Assembly (NCBI GenBank): GCA_024642065.1
Contig: JAHEBW010000006.1
Location: 1 to 39,661 of the forward strand
DNA: 39,661 bases
Origin: Polynucleobacter sp.
Lineage (GTDB): Bacteria; Pseudomonadota; Gammaproteobacteria; Burkholderiales; Burkholderiaceae
Direction of reading: 5' to 3'
The translations under genes and the position numbers were made by a program. Numbering within the stretch: the first letter of the stretch is position 1; every line of letters begins with the position of its first letter. The notes beneath the pieces are model-generated. The model made no database searches and was not told the origin of the DNA. It worked only from the letters and a program-made list of their open reading frames with translations. Positions 24,915-34,137 of the stretch are shown piece after piece.

Positions 24915-25961
24915 ATGACTATTAAATTAACTCAATTCTCCCACGGTGGTGGTTGTGGCTGCAAAATAGCCCCAGGTGTCCTCTCAAAACTTCTTGCTAA
25001 CTCACCGATGAAAATCATGCCTGAGGCATTGATGGTGGGCATTGAGACTAGTGATGATGCTGCTGTTTATCGCTTAAATGACGAGCAGGCTTTAATTGCA
25101 ACTACTGACTTTTTCACACCAATTGTGGATGATCCATTTGATTTTGGTCGTATTGCTGCCACTAATGCAATTTCAGATATTTATGCCATGGGCGGGCGTC
25201 CCATTATGGCCTTGGCGATCGTTGGAATGCCCTTAGATAAATTGCCATTAGAAGTCATTGGAAAAATCCTAGCTGGTGGAGAATCTGTTTGTTCTCAGGC
25301 CGGCATTCCAATTGCTGGAGGTCATTCAATTGATGTGCTGGAGCCCATCTATGGCCTTGTTGCGATTGGTTTGGTCCATCCTGATCATGTTAAGAAAAAT
25401 AATGGCGCCAAATTAGGTGACAAGATTATTTTAGGTAAGCCTTTAGGAGTGGGGGTGCTATCGGCAGCCTTAAAGAAAGGTGTCTTAAGTGATTCTGGTT
25501 ATGCCACCATGATTGAGCACACTACTAAACTTAACACTCCAGGTATTGATCTTGCCAAGATGGCCGGTGTCCATGCGCTAACTGATGTCACTGGATTTGG
25601 CTTAGCTGGACATCTATTAGAGATTTGCCGAGGCTCAAAATTAAAAGCCCAGGTTAATTTTGAGCAAATCCCTTTTATTGAAGAAGCGCTTAAATTTGTT
25701 CAAGAGGGCACTGCAACTGGAGCTTCGAAGCGCAACTTGGAAGCCTATGGTCATGAGATATCTATCGCTGATAGCAATCTTGACTGGAAGAGGAAGATTG
25801 TTTCTGATCCCCAAACCAGTGGCGGACTGTTGGTATCTTGTGCGCCTGAGGATGAATTGATGGTCTTAAAGAAATTCCAAGAGCTTGGCTTTGCTAAAGC
25901 TAAAACTATTGGAACTTTTATCGCTGGCGATGCTGGTGTTGATTTTATTGAAGCAGTTTAA
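24915..25961 (+). CDS. selD: Selenide, water dikinase (selenophosphate synthase) SelD
   Basis: A 348-residue enzyme making selenophosphate from selenide and ATP. The N-terminal GGGCGCKIAP holds C14 and K17, equivalent to the essential Cys17 and Lys20 of E. coli; the codon is TGT, so this is the cysteine and not the selenocysteine form. Other PurM/AIR-synthase family blocks follow: TSDDAAVY, ATTDFFTPIVDDP, AGGHSID, LTDVTGFGLAGHLLE and SDPQTSGGLL. Divergent from mnmH with only 15 bases between start codons. Convergent with gph, sharing four bases across the stop codons. No selA or selB is visible. Confidence 0.96.
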   Translation: MTIKLTQFSHGGGCGCKIAPGVLSKLLANSPMKIMPEALMVGIETSDDAAVYRLNDEQALIATTDFFTPIVDDPFDFGRIAATNAISDIYAMGGRPIMALAIVGMPLDKLPLEVIGKILAGGESVCSQAGIPIAGGHSIDVLEPIYGLVAIGLVHPDHVKKNNGAKLGDKIILGKPLGVGVLSAALKKGVLSDSGYATMIEHTTKLNTPGIDLAKMAGVHALTDVTGFGLAGHLLEICRGSKLKAQVNFEQIPFIEEALKFVQEGTATGASKRNLEAYGHEISIADSNLDWKRKIVSDPQTSGGLLVSCAPEDELMVLKKFQELGFAKAKTIGTFIAGDAGVDFIEAV

Positions 25962-26638
25962 GAAAAAATAATCGACTCTAATTCGCTTGGGTGGGCAATG
26001 ATGAAATCTGCCCCCCACTGAGAGATTGGCTCATCGCAGCCGCAGTATCCATAGGCTGCAGCCACTGTTTTCATGCCAGCTGCTTTACCTGCCTCTATAT
26101 CTCTTAAGTCATCGCCCACATATAAGCAGTCCGCCGGGCTTAAGCCACAAATTTCTGCTGCTTTCAAAATAGGAGCAGGGTGTGGTTTTGAAAATGGCGT
26201 TGTATCCCCACTGATATTGGCTTGGCTTCGTTCATTAATACCCATTAATTTCAAAAGCGGATTAGTAAATCGCTCAATCTTGTTGGTAACAATGCCCCAA
26301 GCAATCTGTTGATTTTCAAGTTGAGTTAGTAATTCATCAACGCCATCAAACAGGGTGCTATGCACGCAGATATTTTGGGCATAGTTATTGAGGAATTCAT
26401 CACGCAAGGTCGCAAATTCAGGGTGTTCTGGATCGTAGCCAAATGCGCCTTCGATTAAGCCCCGAGCTCCTGCAGAAGCCTTGGGGCGTAATTGGGCATA
26501 GGGAAGCTCTGGTAAATCTCTGACTCGCCTCAAAAGGTTGGCGGCAGCCACTAAGTCAGGCGCAGTATCTGCAAGTGTTCCATCTAAGTCAAAAAAAACA
26601 CCCTTAAACAAGGGTGTTTTAGTTTTTGTCGTCATCAT
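25958..26638 (-). CDS. gph: Phosphoglycolate phosphatase (HAD family)
   Basis: A 226-residue HAD hydrolase: motif [12 protein letters not shown] (D17 nucleophile, D19), motif [10 protein letters not shown], motif III lysine near [11 protein letters not shown], motif [18 protein letters not shown]. The cap domain is type C1, as in Gph. The gene follows ubiG with an ATGATGA overlap; the first ATG (26638) or the second (26635) may be used. Gph removes phosphoglycolate arising from DNA repair. The gph-ubiG-ompA-gyrA order is conserved in betaproteobacteria. Unusually, its codons 5-16 lie in a perfect terminator-like hairpin (see the separate entry). Confidence 0.93.
   Translation of the reverse strand: MMTTKTKTPLFKGVFFDLDGTLADTAPDLVAAANLLRRVRDLPELPYAQLRPKASAGARGLIEGAFGYDPEHPEFATLRDEFLNNYAQNICVHSTLFDGVDELLTQLENQQIAWGIVTNKIERFTNPLLKLMGINERSQANISGDTTPFSKPHPAPILKAAEICGLSPADCLYVGDDLRDIEAGKAAGMKTVAAAYGYCGCDEPISQWGADFIIAHPSELESIIFS
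26590..26620 (-). terminator. Terminator-like hairpin inside gph 5' coding region
   Basis: AAAACACCCTT (26595-26605) pairs perfectly with AAGGGTGTTTT (26610-26620) through a four-base loop. On the minus strand the stem is followed by a run of eight T in all, so the first ~15 codons of gph contain a complete intrinsic-terminator structure. On the plus strand TTTTAGTTTTT follows, so it could also stop read-through from selD. Confidence 0.6.
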
Positions 26639-27327
26639 TTCTTAGTGCAAGCCACTAAGTAGTTAACGTCTGTATCTCGACCTAATGAATAGACTTGAGT
26701 AATTGGGTTGTAGCTAAGGCCAATGATTTCGTTCATCTCTAGACCAGCTTCTCTTAAAAATTCACCTAGCTCTGATGGTTTGATGAATTTCTTGTAATCG
26801 TGAGTGCCTTTTGGCAGCATCTGCAAAATATATTCTGCTCCAATGATGGCTAGTAGGTAGGACTTTGGATTGCGGTTCAGTGTGCTGAAGAAAACTTTGC
26901 CACCTGGTTTTACTAACTGAGTACATGCCTTAATGATGCTCAATGGATCAGGGACATGCTCAAGCATTTCCATGCAGGTCACAACATCATATTGACCAGC
27001 TTCTTTTGCAGCCAAATTTTCAGCGCTGATGTATTCATACTGAACGGCTACACCGCTTTCTAAGCTATGTAAATCTGCCACTTTCAGGGCTTTCTCAGAC
27101 AGATCAATACCTTTAGCTTGTGCCCCAGCTTTGGCCATTGATTCAGTGAGGATGCCTCCACCGCAACCAACGTCTAAAACTTTTTTGCCTGAGATCTCAG
27201 CGTGCTTTTGGATCCAGTCCAGGCGCAATGGGTTGATGGCATGTAATGGCTTAAATTCACTAGTTGGATCCCACCAGCGGTGAGCTAGAGCGCTAAATTT
27301 TTCGATTTCGGTTTGATCTGCATTCAT
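26635..27327 (-). CDS. ubiG: Ubiquinone biosynthesis O-methyltransferase UbiG
   Basis: A 230-residue SAM-dependent methyltransferase; [21 protein letters not shown] is motif [14 protein letters not shown] motif II region, and [16 protein letters not shown] motif III. The N-terminal [29 protein letters not shown] is diagnostic for UbiG, as is the membrane-associating [24 protein letters not shown] segment. It carries out both O-methylations of ubiquinone synthesis. It overlaps gph by four bases. A 13-bp palindrome lies 20 bases upstream of the start. Confidence 0.96.
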   Translation of the reverse strand: MNADQTEIEKFSALAHRWWDPTSEFKPLHAINPLRLDWIQKHAEISGKKVLDVGCGGGILTESMAKAGAQAKGIDLSEKALKVADLHSLESGVAVQYEYISAENLAAKEAGQYDVVTCMEMLEHVPDPLSIIKACTQLVKPGGKVFFSTLNRNPKSYLLAIIGAEYILQMLPKGTHDYKKFIKPSELGEFLREAGLEMNEIIGLSYNPITQVYSLGRDTDVNYLVACTKK

Positions 27328-27347
27328 GGCTCTATTCTAAACAAGCT

Positions 27348-27360
27348 GCATGATTCATGC
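27348..27360. promoter_or_regulatory. 13-bp palindrome upstream of ubiG
   Basis: GCATGATTCATGC is a perfect 6-1-6 palindrome about 20 bases before ubiG's ATG, overlapping the spacer before a TAGAAT hexamer that could be the -10 element. Candidate operator of unknown factor. Confidence 0.3.
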
Positions 27361-27402
27361 TAAATCCTTGGCAATCAGCCTATATCGCCACAAATAGGCA
27401 AT

Positions 27403-27428
27403 AAAAAAGCCCGGCTAGCCGGGCTTTT
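27403..27428 (-). terminator. Intrinsic terminator after ompA-family gene
   Basis: AAAAGCCCGGCT and AGCCGGGCTTTT form a perfect 24-base palindrome (27405-27428), preceded by two more A, so the minus strand ends in six T. It lies 18 bases beyond the ompA-family stop codon. Confidence 0.92.
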
Positions 27429-27445
27429 AAACGGAGTGGTAAGAA

Positions 27446-28012
27446 TTACTTCTTACGTGTACCGATAACTTCGATTTGAACGCGACGGTTCTTAGCACGA
27501 CCAGCGCTAGTCTTGTTGTCAGCAACTGGCTGTGATTCGCCTTTGCCTTCAATTTGAATGCGGTTTGCGTCAATACCTTTGCTTACCAAATACTTCTTGA
27601 CTGCTGTCGCACGACGAACAGAAAGTTTTTGGTTGTAAGCATCAGTACCTACTGAGTCAGTGTGACCTGTAGCGATAACAACTTCTAATGACAAGCTCTT
27701 GATTTGGCCAACTAAGTTGTCCAAGCTTGTTTTAGCAGCTGGTTTCAAAACTGATTTGTCAAAGTCAAACAAAGCGTCAGCTGTGTAAGATACTTTTGCG
27801 CTCATAGCAGCAGGCAAAGTTGCGGCAATAGCACCGTCGCAACCCTTAGCAGCTGTTGCTGGAGTCCAGTTAGCATCACGCCAGCATAGTTCGTTTGTAC
27901 CGTTCTTCCAAACGATACCTGTGCTGTTTACCCAGTTATCAACGTTTTGTGCAAAAACGCTAGAGCTGATAGCAATACCTGCAATAGCCAATAGTTGTAA
28001 TAGTTTTTTCAT
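27446..28012 (-). CDS. OmpA-family peptidoglycan-binding outer-membrane protein
   Basis: A 188-residue protein with signal peptide 1-21 (cleavage SSSVFA|QN). After a short N-terminal region with a cysteine pair (ELCWRDANW...AAKGCDG) comes the OmpA C-terminal domain from about residue 75: LFDFDKSVLKPAA, ATGHTDSVGTDAYNQKLSVRRA and KGESQPVADNKTSAGRAKNRRVQI, which binds peptidoglycan. There is no eight-stranded barrel, so it is an OmpA-like anchoring protein, as commonly annotated upstream of gyrA in betaproteobacteria. Divergent from gyrA with a 103-base regulatory gap. Confidence 0.93.
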   Translation of the reverse strand: MKKLLQLLAIAGIAISSSVFAQNVDNWVNSTGIVWKNGTNELCWRDANWTPATAAKGCDGAIAATLPAAMSAKVSYTADALFDFDKSVLKPAAKTSLDNLVGQIKSLSLEVVIATGHTDSVGTDAYNQKLSVRRATAVKKYLVSKGIDANRIQIEGKGESQPVADNKTSAGRAKNRRVQIEVIGTRKK

Positions 28013-28064
28013 TTTTTCCCTCTTGTTATCTGTGTGGAGGCCAATCTAATATGGTCCGCAATAG

Positions 28065-28107
28065 TTTATCACTATAAATAGTATATATAACAGTTTGGGG
28101 TGATAAA
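28065..28107. promoter_or_regulatory. Inverted repeat in ompA/gyrA divergent region
   Basis: TTTATCAC (28065-28072) and GTGATAAA (28100-28107) are exact inverted copies 27 bases apart, with ACTATAAATAGT, another palindrome, at 28071-28082 and a TATATA tract between them. The right copy is nine bases before the gyrA ATG. This could be an operator pair or a leader hairpin for gyrA. Confidence 0.4.
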
Positions 28108-28115
28108 ATTGTTGT

Positions 28116-30839
28116 ATGGAACTTACACAAAATAACGCAGCTAAAGAGACACTCCCGATATCCCTAGAAGACGAAATGCGTCGTTCTTACCTAGATTACG
28201 CTATGAGCGTGATCGTAGGTCGAGCCTTACCAGACGTAAGGGATGGTTTAAAGCCGGTACATCGCCGTGTTTTATTCGCGATGCATGAGTTAAATAACGA
28301 CTGGAACAGGGCTTACAAGAAGTCTGCTCGTATTGTCGGTGACGTGATCGGTAAATATCACCCACACGGTGACTCAGCTGTTTATGACACGATTGTTCGT
28401 ATGGCGCAGGACTTTTCTTTGCGTTACATGCTTGTGGATGGTCAGGGTAACTTCGGTTCTGTTGACGGGGATAACGCAGCTGCGATGCGTTATACGGAAA
28501 TCCGTTTGGCAAAGATAGCCCATCAGCTATTAGACGACCTGGATAAAGAGACTGTCGATTTCGGCCCTAACTACGACGGTAGTGAAAAAGAGCCTTTGAT
28601 TCTCCCAGCCAAGATTCCTAACCTATTGATCAATGGATCATCAGGTATTGCTGTGGGTATGGCTACTAACATTCCTCCTCATAACTTAGATGAGGTTGTA
28701 TCAGCCTGCTTACATTTGTTATCAAATCCAGAATGCACCATCGATGATTTGATGGAGATCATTCCGGCGCCTGACTTCCCAACAGCTGGAATCATTTACG
28801 GTATCCAGGGCGTGAAGGATGGCTACAGAACTGGTCGTGGCCGTGTAGTGATGCGCGCCAAAACCCATTTTGAAGATATGGATCGTGGTTCACGCCAATC
28901 CATCATCGTTGATGAGTTGCCGTACCAGGTTAATAAGAAAACTTTGCTTGAGCGCATCGCTGAACTGATTACTGAGAAAAAAGTTGAAGGTATCTCGGAT
29001 ATTCGCGATGAGTCTGACAAGTCAGGTATGCGCGTTGTTATTGAATTAAAGCGCGGCGAAGTTCCTGAAGTGGTTTTGAATAACTTGTACAAGTACACAC
29101 AACTTCAAGATACTTTTGGTATGAATATGGTGGCGTTGGTGGATAACCAACCACGCCTTCTTAACCTGAAGCAGATGTTGGAGTGCTTCCTTTCTCACCG
29201 CAGAGAGGTTGTCACTCGCCGCACAGTATTCGAATTGCGCAAAGCGCGTGACCGTGGTCACGTCTTGGAAGGTTTAGCGGTTGCTCTAGCAAATATCGAT
29301 GAGTTCATCCGAATTATTAAAGCAGCTCCAACCCCACCTGAAGCCAAGAAAGAACTTCTATTGAAGTCTTGGGATTCTGAAGTGGTTCGTGAGATGTTGT
29401 CTCGTGCAGAAAAAGATGCTCCTGGTGGACGTAATTCATTCCGCCCTGAAGATCTTGATCCTGCTGTGGGTATGCAAGAAGATGGCTTGTATCGCTTGTC
29501 TGAAGATCAGGCTCAAGAGATTTTGCAAATGCGTTTGCAACGCTTGACTGGTTTAGAACAAAACAAGATTGTTGATGAATACAAAGAAGTGATGCTTGAG
29601 ATTGCTAATTTATTGGACATCTTGGCAAAGCCTGCGCGTATTACAACCATCATCACTGAAGAATTAAATGCAGTTCAAGCTGAGTTTGGTCAAGCAGGTA
29701 ATGACACTGGTCGTCGTTCACGTATTGAAATGAATGCGACAGAGTTGTTCACTGAAGATTTGATTACGCCTCAAGACTTGGTGGTGACGCTGTCTCATGG
29801 TGGCTATATGAAGAGCCAGCCGCTTTCTGAGTACCGCGCGCAAAAACGTGGTGGTCGAGGCAAGCAAGCGACAGCAACTAAAGATGAAGATTGGATTGAT
29901 ACATTATTCGTCGCCAACACACATGACACGATTTTGTGTTTCTCAGATCGTGGCCGCATGTACTGGTTGAAAGTTTGGGAATTGCCACAAGGCGGTCGTG
30001 CATCACGTGGCAAGCCAATTGTGAACATCTTCCCATTGGTTGAAGGTGAGAAGATTACCGTCATTCTTCCGATCAAAGCATATGAAGATGACAAGTATGT
30101 ATTCATGGCCACTCGCAAGGGTGTTGTGAAGAAATCACGTTTGTCAGATTTCTCTAACCCACGTAAGGCCGGCATTATTGCTGTTGACTTAGATGAGGGT
30201 GATCACTTGGTTGGTGCCGCCATTACTGATGGTCGTCACGATGTGATGTTGTTCTCTGATGCAGGTAAAGCAGTTCGCTTTGATGAGAATGACGTTCGTC
30301 CTATGGGTCGAACAGCACGTGGTGTTCGCGGTATGAATTTAGATGCAGCTCACGAAGTGATTGCGATGTTGGTGGCTCCTGCCGAAATCGAAGGTCAAGA
30401 GGCACCTGCTACTGAGTCAGGCGAAGCAAGCATTATTCCAAGTAGCGTTTTAACGGCGACTGAGAATGGTTTTGGTAAGCGTACGCCAATCTCAGAATAC
30501 ACACGTCATGGTCGTGGCACTAAAGGCATGATTGCAATTCAAACAACTGAGCGTAACGGTAAAGTTGTTGCTGCTGTTTTAGTTTCTGAGCAAGATCAGA
30601 TTATGTTGATTACAACTGGCGGTATCTTGGTGCGTACACGAGTTTCTGAAATTCGTGAGATGGGTCGAGCAACTCAAGGTGTGACACTCATTAACGTTGA
30701 CGAAGGTACGCAGCTATCTGGTTTACAGCGCGTTGCTGAAAGCGATGATGACGAGGAAGAAGATTCTGACCTTGATTCGACGCAAGCAGCAACTGATGCG
30801 CCTGAAGGAAATGAGGGCGGGGAGCCGGAGAATGTTTGA
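28116..30839 (+). CDS. gyrA: DNA gyrase subunit A
   Basis: A 907-residue topoisomerase subunit. The quinolone region [13 protein letters not shown] has wild-type S87 and D91 (E. coli S83 and D87), so no resistance substitution at these sites. The catalytic tyrosine is Y126 in AAMRYTE. The GyrA box KRGGRGK, needed for DNA wrapping, lies in the C-terminal beta-pinwheel. The tail after about 870 is strongly acidic ([13 protein letters not shown]), as known for regulatory tails. Length slightly exceeds E. coli (875). The last eight bases overlap serC (ATGTTTGA). The ribosome site before the ATG is weak. Confidence 0.98.
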   Translation: MELTQNNAAKETLPISLEDEMRRSYLDYAMSVIVGRALPDVRDGLKPVHRRVLFAMHELNNDWNRAYKKSARIVGDVIGKYHPHGDSAVYDTIVRMAQDFSLRYMLVDGQGNFGSVDGDNAAAMRYTEIRLAKIAHQLLDDLDKETVDFGPNYDGSEKEPLILPAKIPNLLINGSSGIAVGMATNIPPHNLDEVVSACLHLLSNPECTIDDLMEIIPAPDFPTAGIIYGIQGVKDGYRTGRGRVVMRAKTHFEDMDRGSRQSIIVDELPYQVNKKTLLERIAELITEKKVEGISDIRDESDKSGMRVVIELKRGEVPEVVLNNLYKYTQLQDTFGMNMVALVDNQPRLLNLKQMLECFLSHRREVVTRRTVFELRKARDRGHVLEGLAVALANIDEFIRIIKAAPTPPEAKKELLLKSWDSEVVREMLSRAEKDAPGGRNSFRPEDLDPAVGMQEDGLYRLSEDQAQEILQMRLQRLTGLEQNKIVDEYKEVMLEIANLLDILAKPARITTIITEELNAVQAEFGQAGNDTGRRSRIEMNATELFTEDLITPQDLVVTLSHGGYMKSQPLSEYRAQKRGGRGKQATATKDEDWIDTLFVANTHDTILCFSDRGRMYWLKVWELPQGGRASRGKPIVNIFPLVEGEKITVILPIKAYEDDKYVFMATRKGVVKKSRLSDFSNPRKAGIIAVDLDEGDHLVGAAITDGRHDVMLFSDAGKAVRFDENDVRPMGRTARGVRGMNLDAAHEVIAMLVAPAEIEGQEAPATESGEASIIPSSVLTATENGFGKRTPISEYTRHGRGTKGMIAIQTTERNGKVVAAVLVSEQDQIMLITTGGILVRTRVSEIREMGRATQGVTLINVDEGTQLSGLQRVAESDDDEEEDSDLDSTQAATDAPEGNEGGEPENV

Positions 30840-31923
30840 TCGCCGAGTTTTTAACTTTGCCCCAGGTCCGGCAACACTCCCTGAGGAAGTTTTAAAGCAG
30901 GCGGCAGATGAAATGCTCAACTGGAATGGGTTGGGCATGGGCGTGATGGAGGTTAGTCATCGTGGCAAGCCATTCATGGCCTGCTACGAAGAAGCAGTTG
31001 CTGACCTTCGTAGTCTTATGAATATTCCTGATAGTTATGCCGTTTTGTTTTTACAAGGCGGCGCTATTGGTGAAAACGCAGCGATCCCTATGAACTTAAT
31101 GCCCCTTGCAAAGAATGGCCCTAAGGCTGACTTTGTGGTTACAGGCATTTGGACAGAGAAATCTGCAAAAGAAGCTGCTAAGTATGGGCAGGCTCATATT
31201 GCCGCATCCAGTGCATCAACTGGATTTACAAGCATTCCGGATCAAAAAGATTGGCAGCTCTCTGATGATGCTGCTTATGTGCACATTTGTTCGAACGAAA
31301 CTGTTGGCGGCGTTGAATTTCAAAATGTGCCTAAGGTCAGCAAGCCATTGGTAGCTGACGTTTCTAGCAACATCTTGTCACGCGTATGGGACATCAATGA
31401 TTTTGGTGTTTTATTTGGCGGTGCGCAAAAGAATATTGGACCTGCTGGTTTAAGTATTGTGATTGTCCGCAAAGATCTATTGGGACATGCAATGCCGATT
31501 ACTCCAATGGTTTGGGATTGGGCTAAGCAGGCTGAAAATGATTCTATGTTGAATACGCCTCCGACTTATGGCATCTATTTGGCAGGTCTTGTTTTCAAAT
31601 GGTTAAAGCGCCAAGGTGGTGTTGCTGCAATGGAAAAACAAAACATTGCTAAATCTGATTTGTTATACAACTGTATTGATAGCAGCAGCTTATTCACCAG
31701 TAAGGTTGCCTCCAATTGTCGTTCACGTATGAATGTCACTTTCTATCTCAATGATGAAAGTTTGAATGATGCATTTGTAGAGGGAGCATCTAAGCTAGGT
31801 CTTATGAATATCAAAGGCCACAAGAGCGTGGGTGGTATGCGTGCAAGTATCTATAACGCAATGCCTATGGCTGGCGTACAAGCTTTAGTTGAGTATATGA
31901 AGGAGTTTGAACGTGGCTGCTGA
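30832..31923 (+). CDS. serC: Phosphoserine aminotransferase
   Basis: A 363-residue PLP enzyme, EC 2.6.1.52. The start is ATG 30832, overlapping the gyrA stop, giving the conserved N-terminus [21 protein letters not shown]-like purine runs upstream support it. PLP lysine is K200 in [11 protein letters not shown]. The PLP-phosphate loop reads [15 protein letters not shown], whereas relatives usually have a GQF or LQF triad where this has GEN (residues 80-82), so this spot is unusual. The enzyme serves serine and pyridoxal phosphate synthesis. It overlaps pheA by 11 bases. Confidence 0.95.
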   Translation: MFDRRVFNFAPGPATLPEEVLKQAADEMLNWNGLGMGVMEVSHRGKPFMACYEEAVADLRSLMNIPDSYAVLFLQGGAIGENAAIPMNLMPLAKNGPKADFVVTGIWTEKSAKEAAKYGQAHIAASSASTGFTSIPDQKDWQLSDDAAYVHICSNETVGGVEFQNVPKVSKPLVADVSSNILSRVWDINDFGVLFGGAQKNIGPAGLSIVIVRKDLLGHAMPITPMVWDWAKQAENDSMLNTPPTYGIYLAGLVFKWLKRQGGVAAMEKQNIAKSDLLYNCIDSSSLFTSKVASNCRSRMNVTFYLNDESLNDAFVEGASKLGLMNIKGHKSVGGMRASIYNAMPMAGVQALVEYMKEFERGC

Positions 31924-32992
31924 TGATAAAGATTTAGCGCCTTTGCGCGCTCGCATAGACTCTATAGATCAACAACTTTTGGATTTGCTAGCTGCGCGAG
32001 CAGAGGCTGCTCAAGCTGTTGGAAAAATTAAACATGATGTGAATGCTCCAGTGTTTCGTCCGGAGCGTGAGCGTCAAGTTATCGATGGATTGATTGCGAA
32101 AAATAAAAGTCCTTTAGCTGCGGATGGCATCACCTATATCTGGCGTGAAATCATGTCAGCGTGTCGCGCGCTTGAGGCGCCAGTTCGAGTTGCATATTTA
32201 GGACCAGCGGGTACTTTTTCAGAGCAAGCTGCTTTTGCTCAGTTTGGTCAATCTATTAGTCGTGTGCCTTGCTCCAGCATTGATGAAGTTTTCCGCGCTG
32301 TTGATGCGGGTTCTGCCGACTTTGGTGTTGCCCCGGTTGAGAATTCATCAGAGGGCGCCATTTCAAGAACGCTTGATTTGCTCCTAGATACAGATTTAAA
32401 AATTACGGGCGAAGTAGCTTTATCTATTAAGCATCATCTCTTGACTAAGACTGGTCAATTGGATGGAGTTACTCGTGTGCTGGCTCATCCTCAAGCATTG
32501 GCGCAATGCCAGCGTTGGCTATCGAGTAATGCACCTAAATTAGATCGCCAAGCTGTTAGCAGTAATGGTGAGGCTGCTAAGTTGGCTGCTCAAGATTCAA
32601 CGGTTGCTGCAATTGCTGGTGACTCAGCTCAACAACAATATGCATTGCAAGCTGTTCAAAGCCAAATTCAGGATGATCCACATAACCGCACGCGTTTTGT
32701 TGTGATTAGCCATGGCTCTTGCCAGCCATCTGGCAAAGATCAAACTTCAGTGATTCTTTCTGTCAATAATAAGCCAGGCGCTGTTCATCAATTATTAGCA
32801 CCTCTTGCGAAGCATGGTGTTTCAATGAATCGTTTGGAGTCTCGTCCTGCAAGAAGAGGTACATGGGAGTACTTCTTCTATATTGATATGGACGGTCATG
32901 CTACTGATCCAAAAGTTGCGGCGGCATTGAGTGAGTTGCAAGCAGAGGCAGCATTCTTTAAGAATTTGGGTTCTTATCCCCGCAGTCATTAA
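31913..32992 (+). CDS. pheA: Bifunctional chorismate mutase / prephenate dehydratase (P-protein)
   Basis: Start taken as GTG 31913, seven bases after AAGGAG, rather than TTG 31907 whose spacing to that site is too short; this gives 359 residues. Domains: chorismate mutase about 5-85 (LRARIDSIDQQLLDLLAARA), prephenate dehydratase about 95-270 (VAYLGPAGTFSEQAAF, VAPVENSSEGAI, and the catalytic TRF in HNRTRFVV), and ACT domain about 275-350 with the phenylalanine-binding ESRP motif (NRLESRPAR). It converts chorismate to phenylpyruvate and is expected to be feedback-inhibited by phenylalanine. Confidence 0.95.
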   Translation: MAADDKDLAPLRARIDSIDQQLLDLLAARAEAAQAVGKIKHDVNAPVFRPERERQVIDGLIAKNKSPLAADGITYIWREIMSACRALEAPVRVAYLGPAGTFSEQAAFAQFGQSISRVPCSSIDEVFRAVDAGSADFGVAPVENSSEGAISRTLDLLLDTDLKITGEVALSIKHHLLTKTGQLDGVTRVLAHPQALAQCQRWLSSNAPKLDRQAVSSNGEAAKLAAQDSTVAAIAGDSAQQQYALQAVQSQIQDDPHNRTRFVVISHGSCQPSGKDQTSVILSVNNKPGAVHQLLAPLAKHGVSMNRLESRPARRGTWEYFFYIDMDGHATDPKVAAALSELQAEAAFFKNLGSYPRSH

Positions 32993-33009
32993 ATTTAGGA
33001 AGATTGATC

Positions 33010-34137
33010 ATGGCCAACGATGTTGGGCAAGAAAAGTTAATTGGTTTAAGTCATGTTCGTGCGATAGCGCCTTACGTGGGTGGCAAGCCTATTAGTGAGG
33101 TAGCCCGAGAGTTTGGTTTAGATGAAAGCAAAATTGTTAAATTAGCTTCCAATGAAAATCCTTTAGGGATGCCAGAGTCTGCTAAAAAAGCCATGGCCAA
33201 AGCAGCAGAAGATTTGGGTCGCTATCCTGACTCGAATGGCTTTGAATTAAAAAATGCCTTGGCTAAAAAATTAAACGTTCCTTTTGAGTGGATTACTCTT
33301 GGTAACGGTAGTAATGATATTTTGGAGTTGACTGCGCGAGCTGTAGCTCAAGAGGGTGATGAGGTTGTTTTCTCAAAACATGCGTTTGCTGTTTATCCGC
33401 TTGCAACGCAGGCTGTTGGCGGTAAAGCAATTGAGGTAGCTGCAACGCGTGACTATGGCCATGATTTGCCAGCCATGCTCAAAGCCATCACGGCAAGAAC
33501 TCGCTTGGTGTTTGTCGCTAATCCCAATAATCCAACAGGTACTTTTTTGAAGGCCAGTGAGATTGAAGCCTTCATTCAAAAAGTGCCAAGCCATGTTGTT
33601 GTTGTTATTGATGAGGCCTATAACGAATTTCTAACGCCTGAGCAGCAATATGATGCGATTGCTTGGGTGCGCCAGTATCCGAATGTCATTGTTTCAAGAA
33701 GTTTTTCAAAAGCATATGGCTTAGCTGGTTTGCGTATTGGTTACGGTATTGCGCAAAACAATATTACTGATCTGCTGAATCGTATTCGTCAGCCATTCAA
33801 TGTGAATAGTTTGGCGCAAGCAGCAGCTATCGCAGCTTTAGCTGATGTTGAATTTTTAAAGAAATGCTTTGAGTTAAATCGTGCTGGTTATCTTCAGCTC
33901 ACTCAAGCATTTGATCAGATGGGCTTGCGTTATCTCCCATCTTCTGGAAATTTTGTATTGGTTAAAGTGGGTGATGATCCATCTGCAGGTGCCAAGGTTA
34001 ATTTGGAATTACTCAAAGCAGGCGTGATTGTTCGTCCTGTTGGTAATTATGGTTTGCCTGAGTGGTTGCGCGTTTCTATTGGCTTGCCTCAAGAAAACCA
34101 AGCATTTATTGAAGCCCTTAAAAAGATTCTTAATTAA
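33010..34137 (+). CDS. hisC: Histidinol-phosphate/aromatic aminotransferase HisC
   Basis: A 375-residue class I/II aminotransferase from ATG 33010, which lies seven bases after AGGAAG; a TTG two codons earlier is less likely. PLP lysine is K234 in SRSFSKAYGLAGLRIGYG; NPNNPTGT and DEAYNEF are the cofactor motifs. In this cluster, between pheA and tyrA, the enzyme probably transaminates aromatic keto acids or prephenate rather than serving histidine synthesis alone (inference from context). Its stop overlaps the tyrA start by one base (TAATG). Confidence 0.93.
   Translation: MANDVGQEKLIGLSHVRAIAPYVGGKPISEVAREFGLDESKIVKLASNENPLGMPESAKKAMAKAAEDLGRYPDSNGFELKNALAKKLNVPFEWITLGNGSNDILELTARAVAQEGDEVVFSKHAFAVYPLATQAVGGKAIEVAATRDYGHDLPAMLKAITARTRLVFVANPNNPTGTFLKASEIEAFIQKVPSHVVVVIDEAYNEFLTPEQQYDAIAWVRQYPNVIVSRSFSKAYGLAGLRIGYGIAQNNITDLLNRIRQPFNVNSLAQAAAIAALADVEFLKKCFELNRAGYLQLTQAFDQMGLRYLPSSGNFVLVKVGDDPSAGAKVNLELLKAGVIVRPVGNYGLPEWLRVSIGLPQENQAFIEALKKILN

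Noticed and set aside
30697..30831. N-terminal extension of SerC into gyrA
   Set aside because: The in-frame upstream codons read as a basic, non-conserved peptide overlapping the GyrA acidic tail; the conserved SerC start is at 30832.
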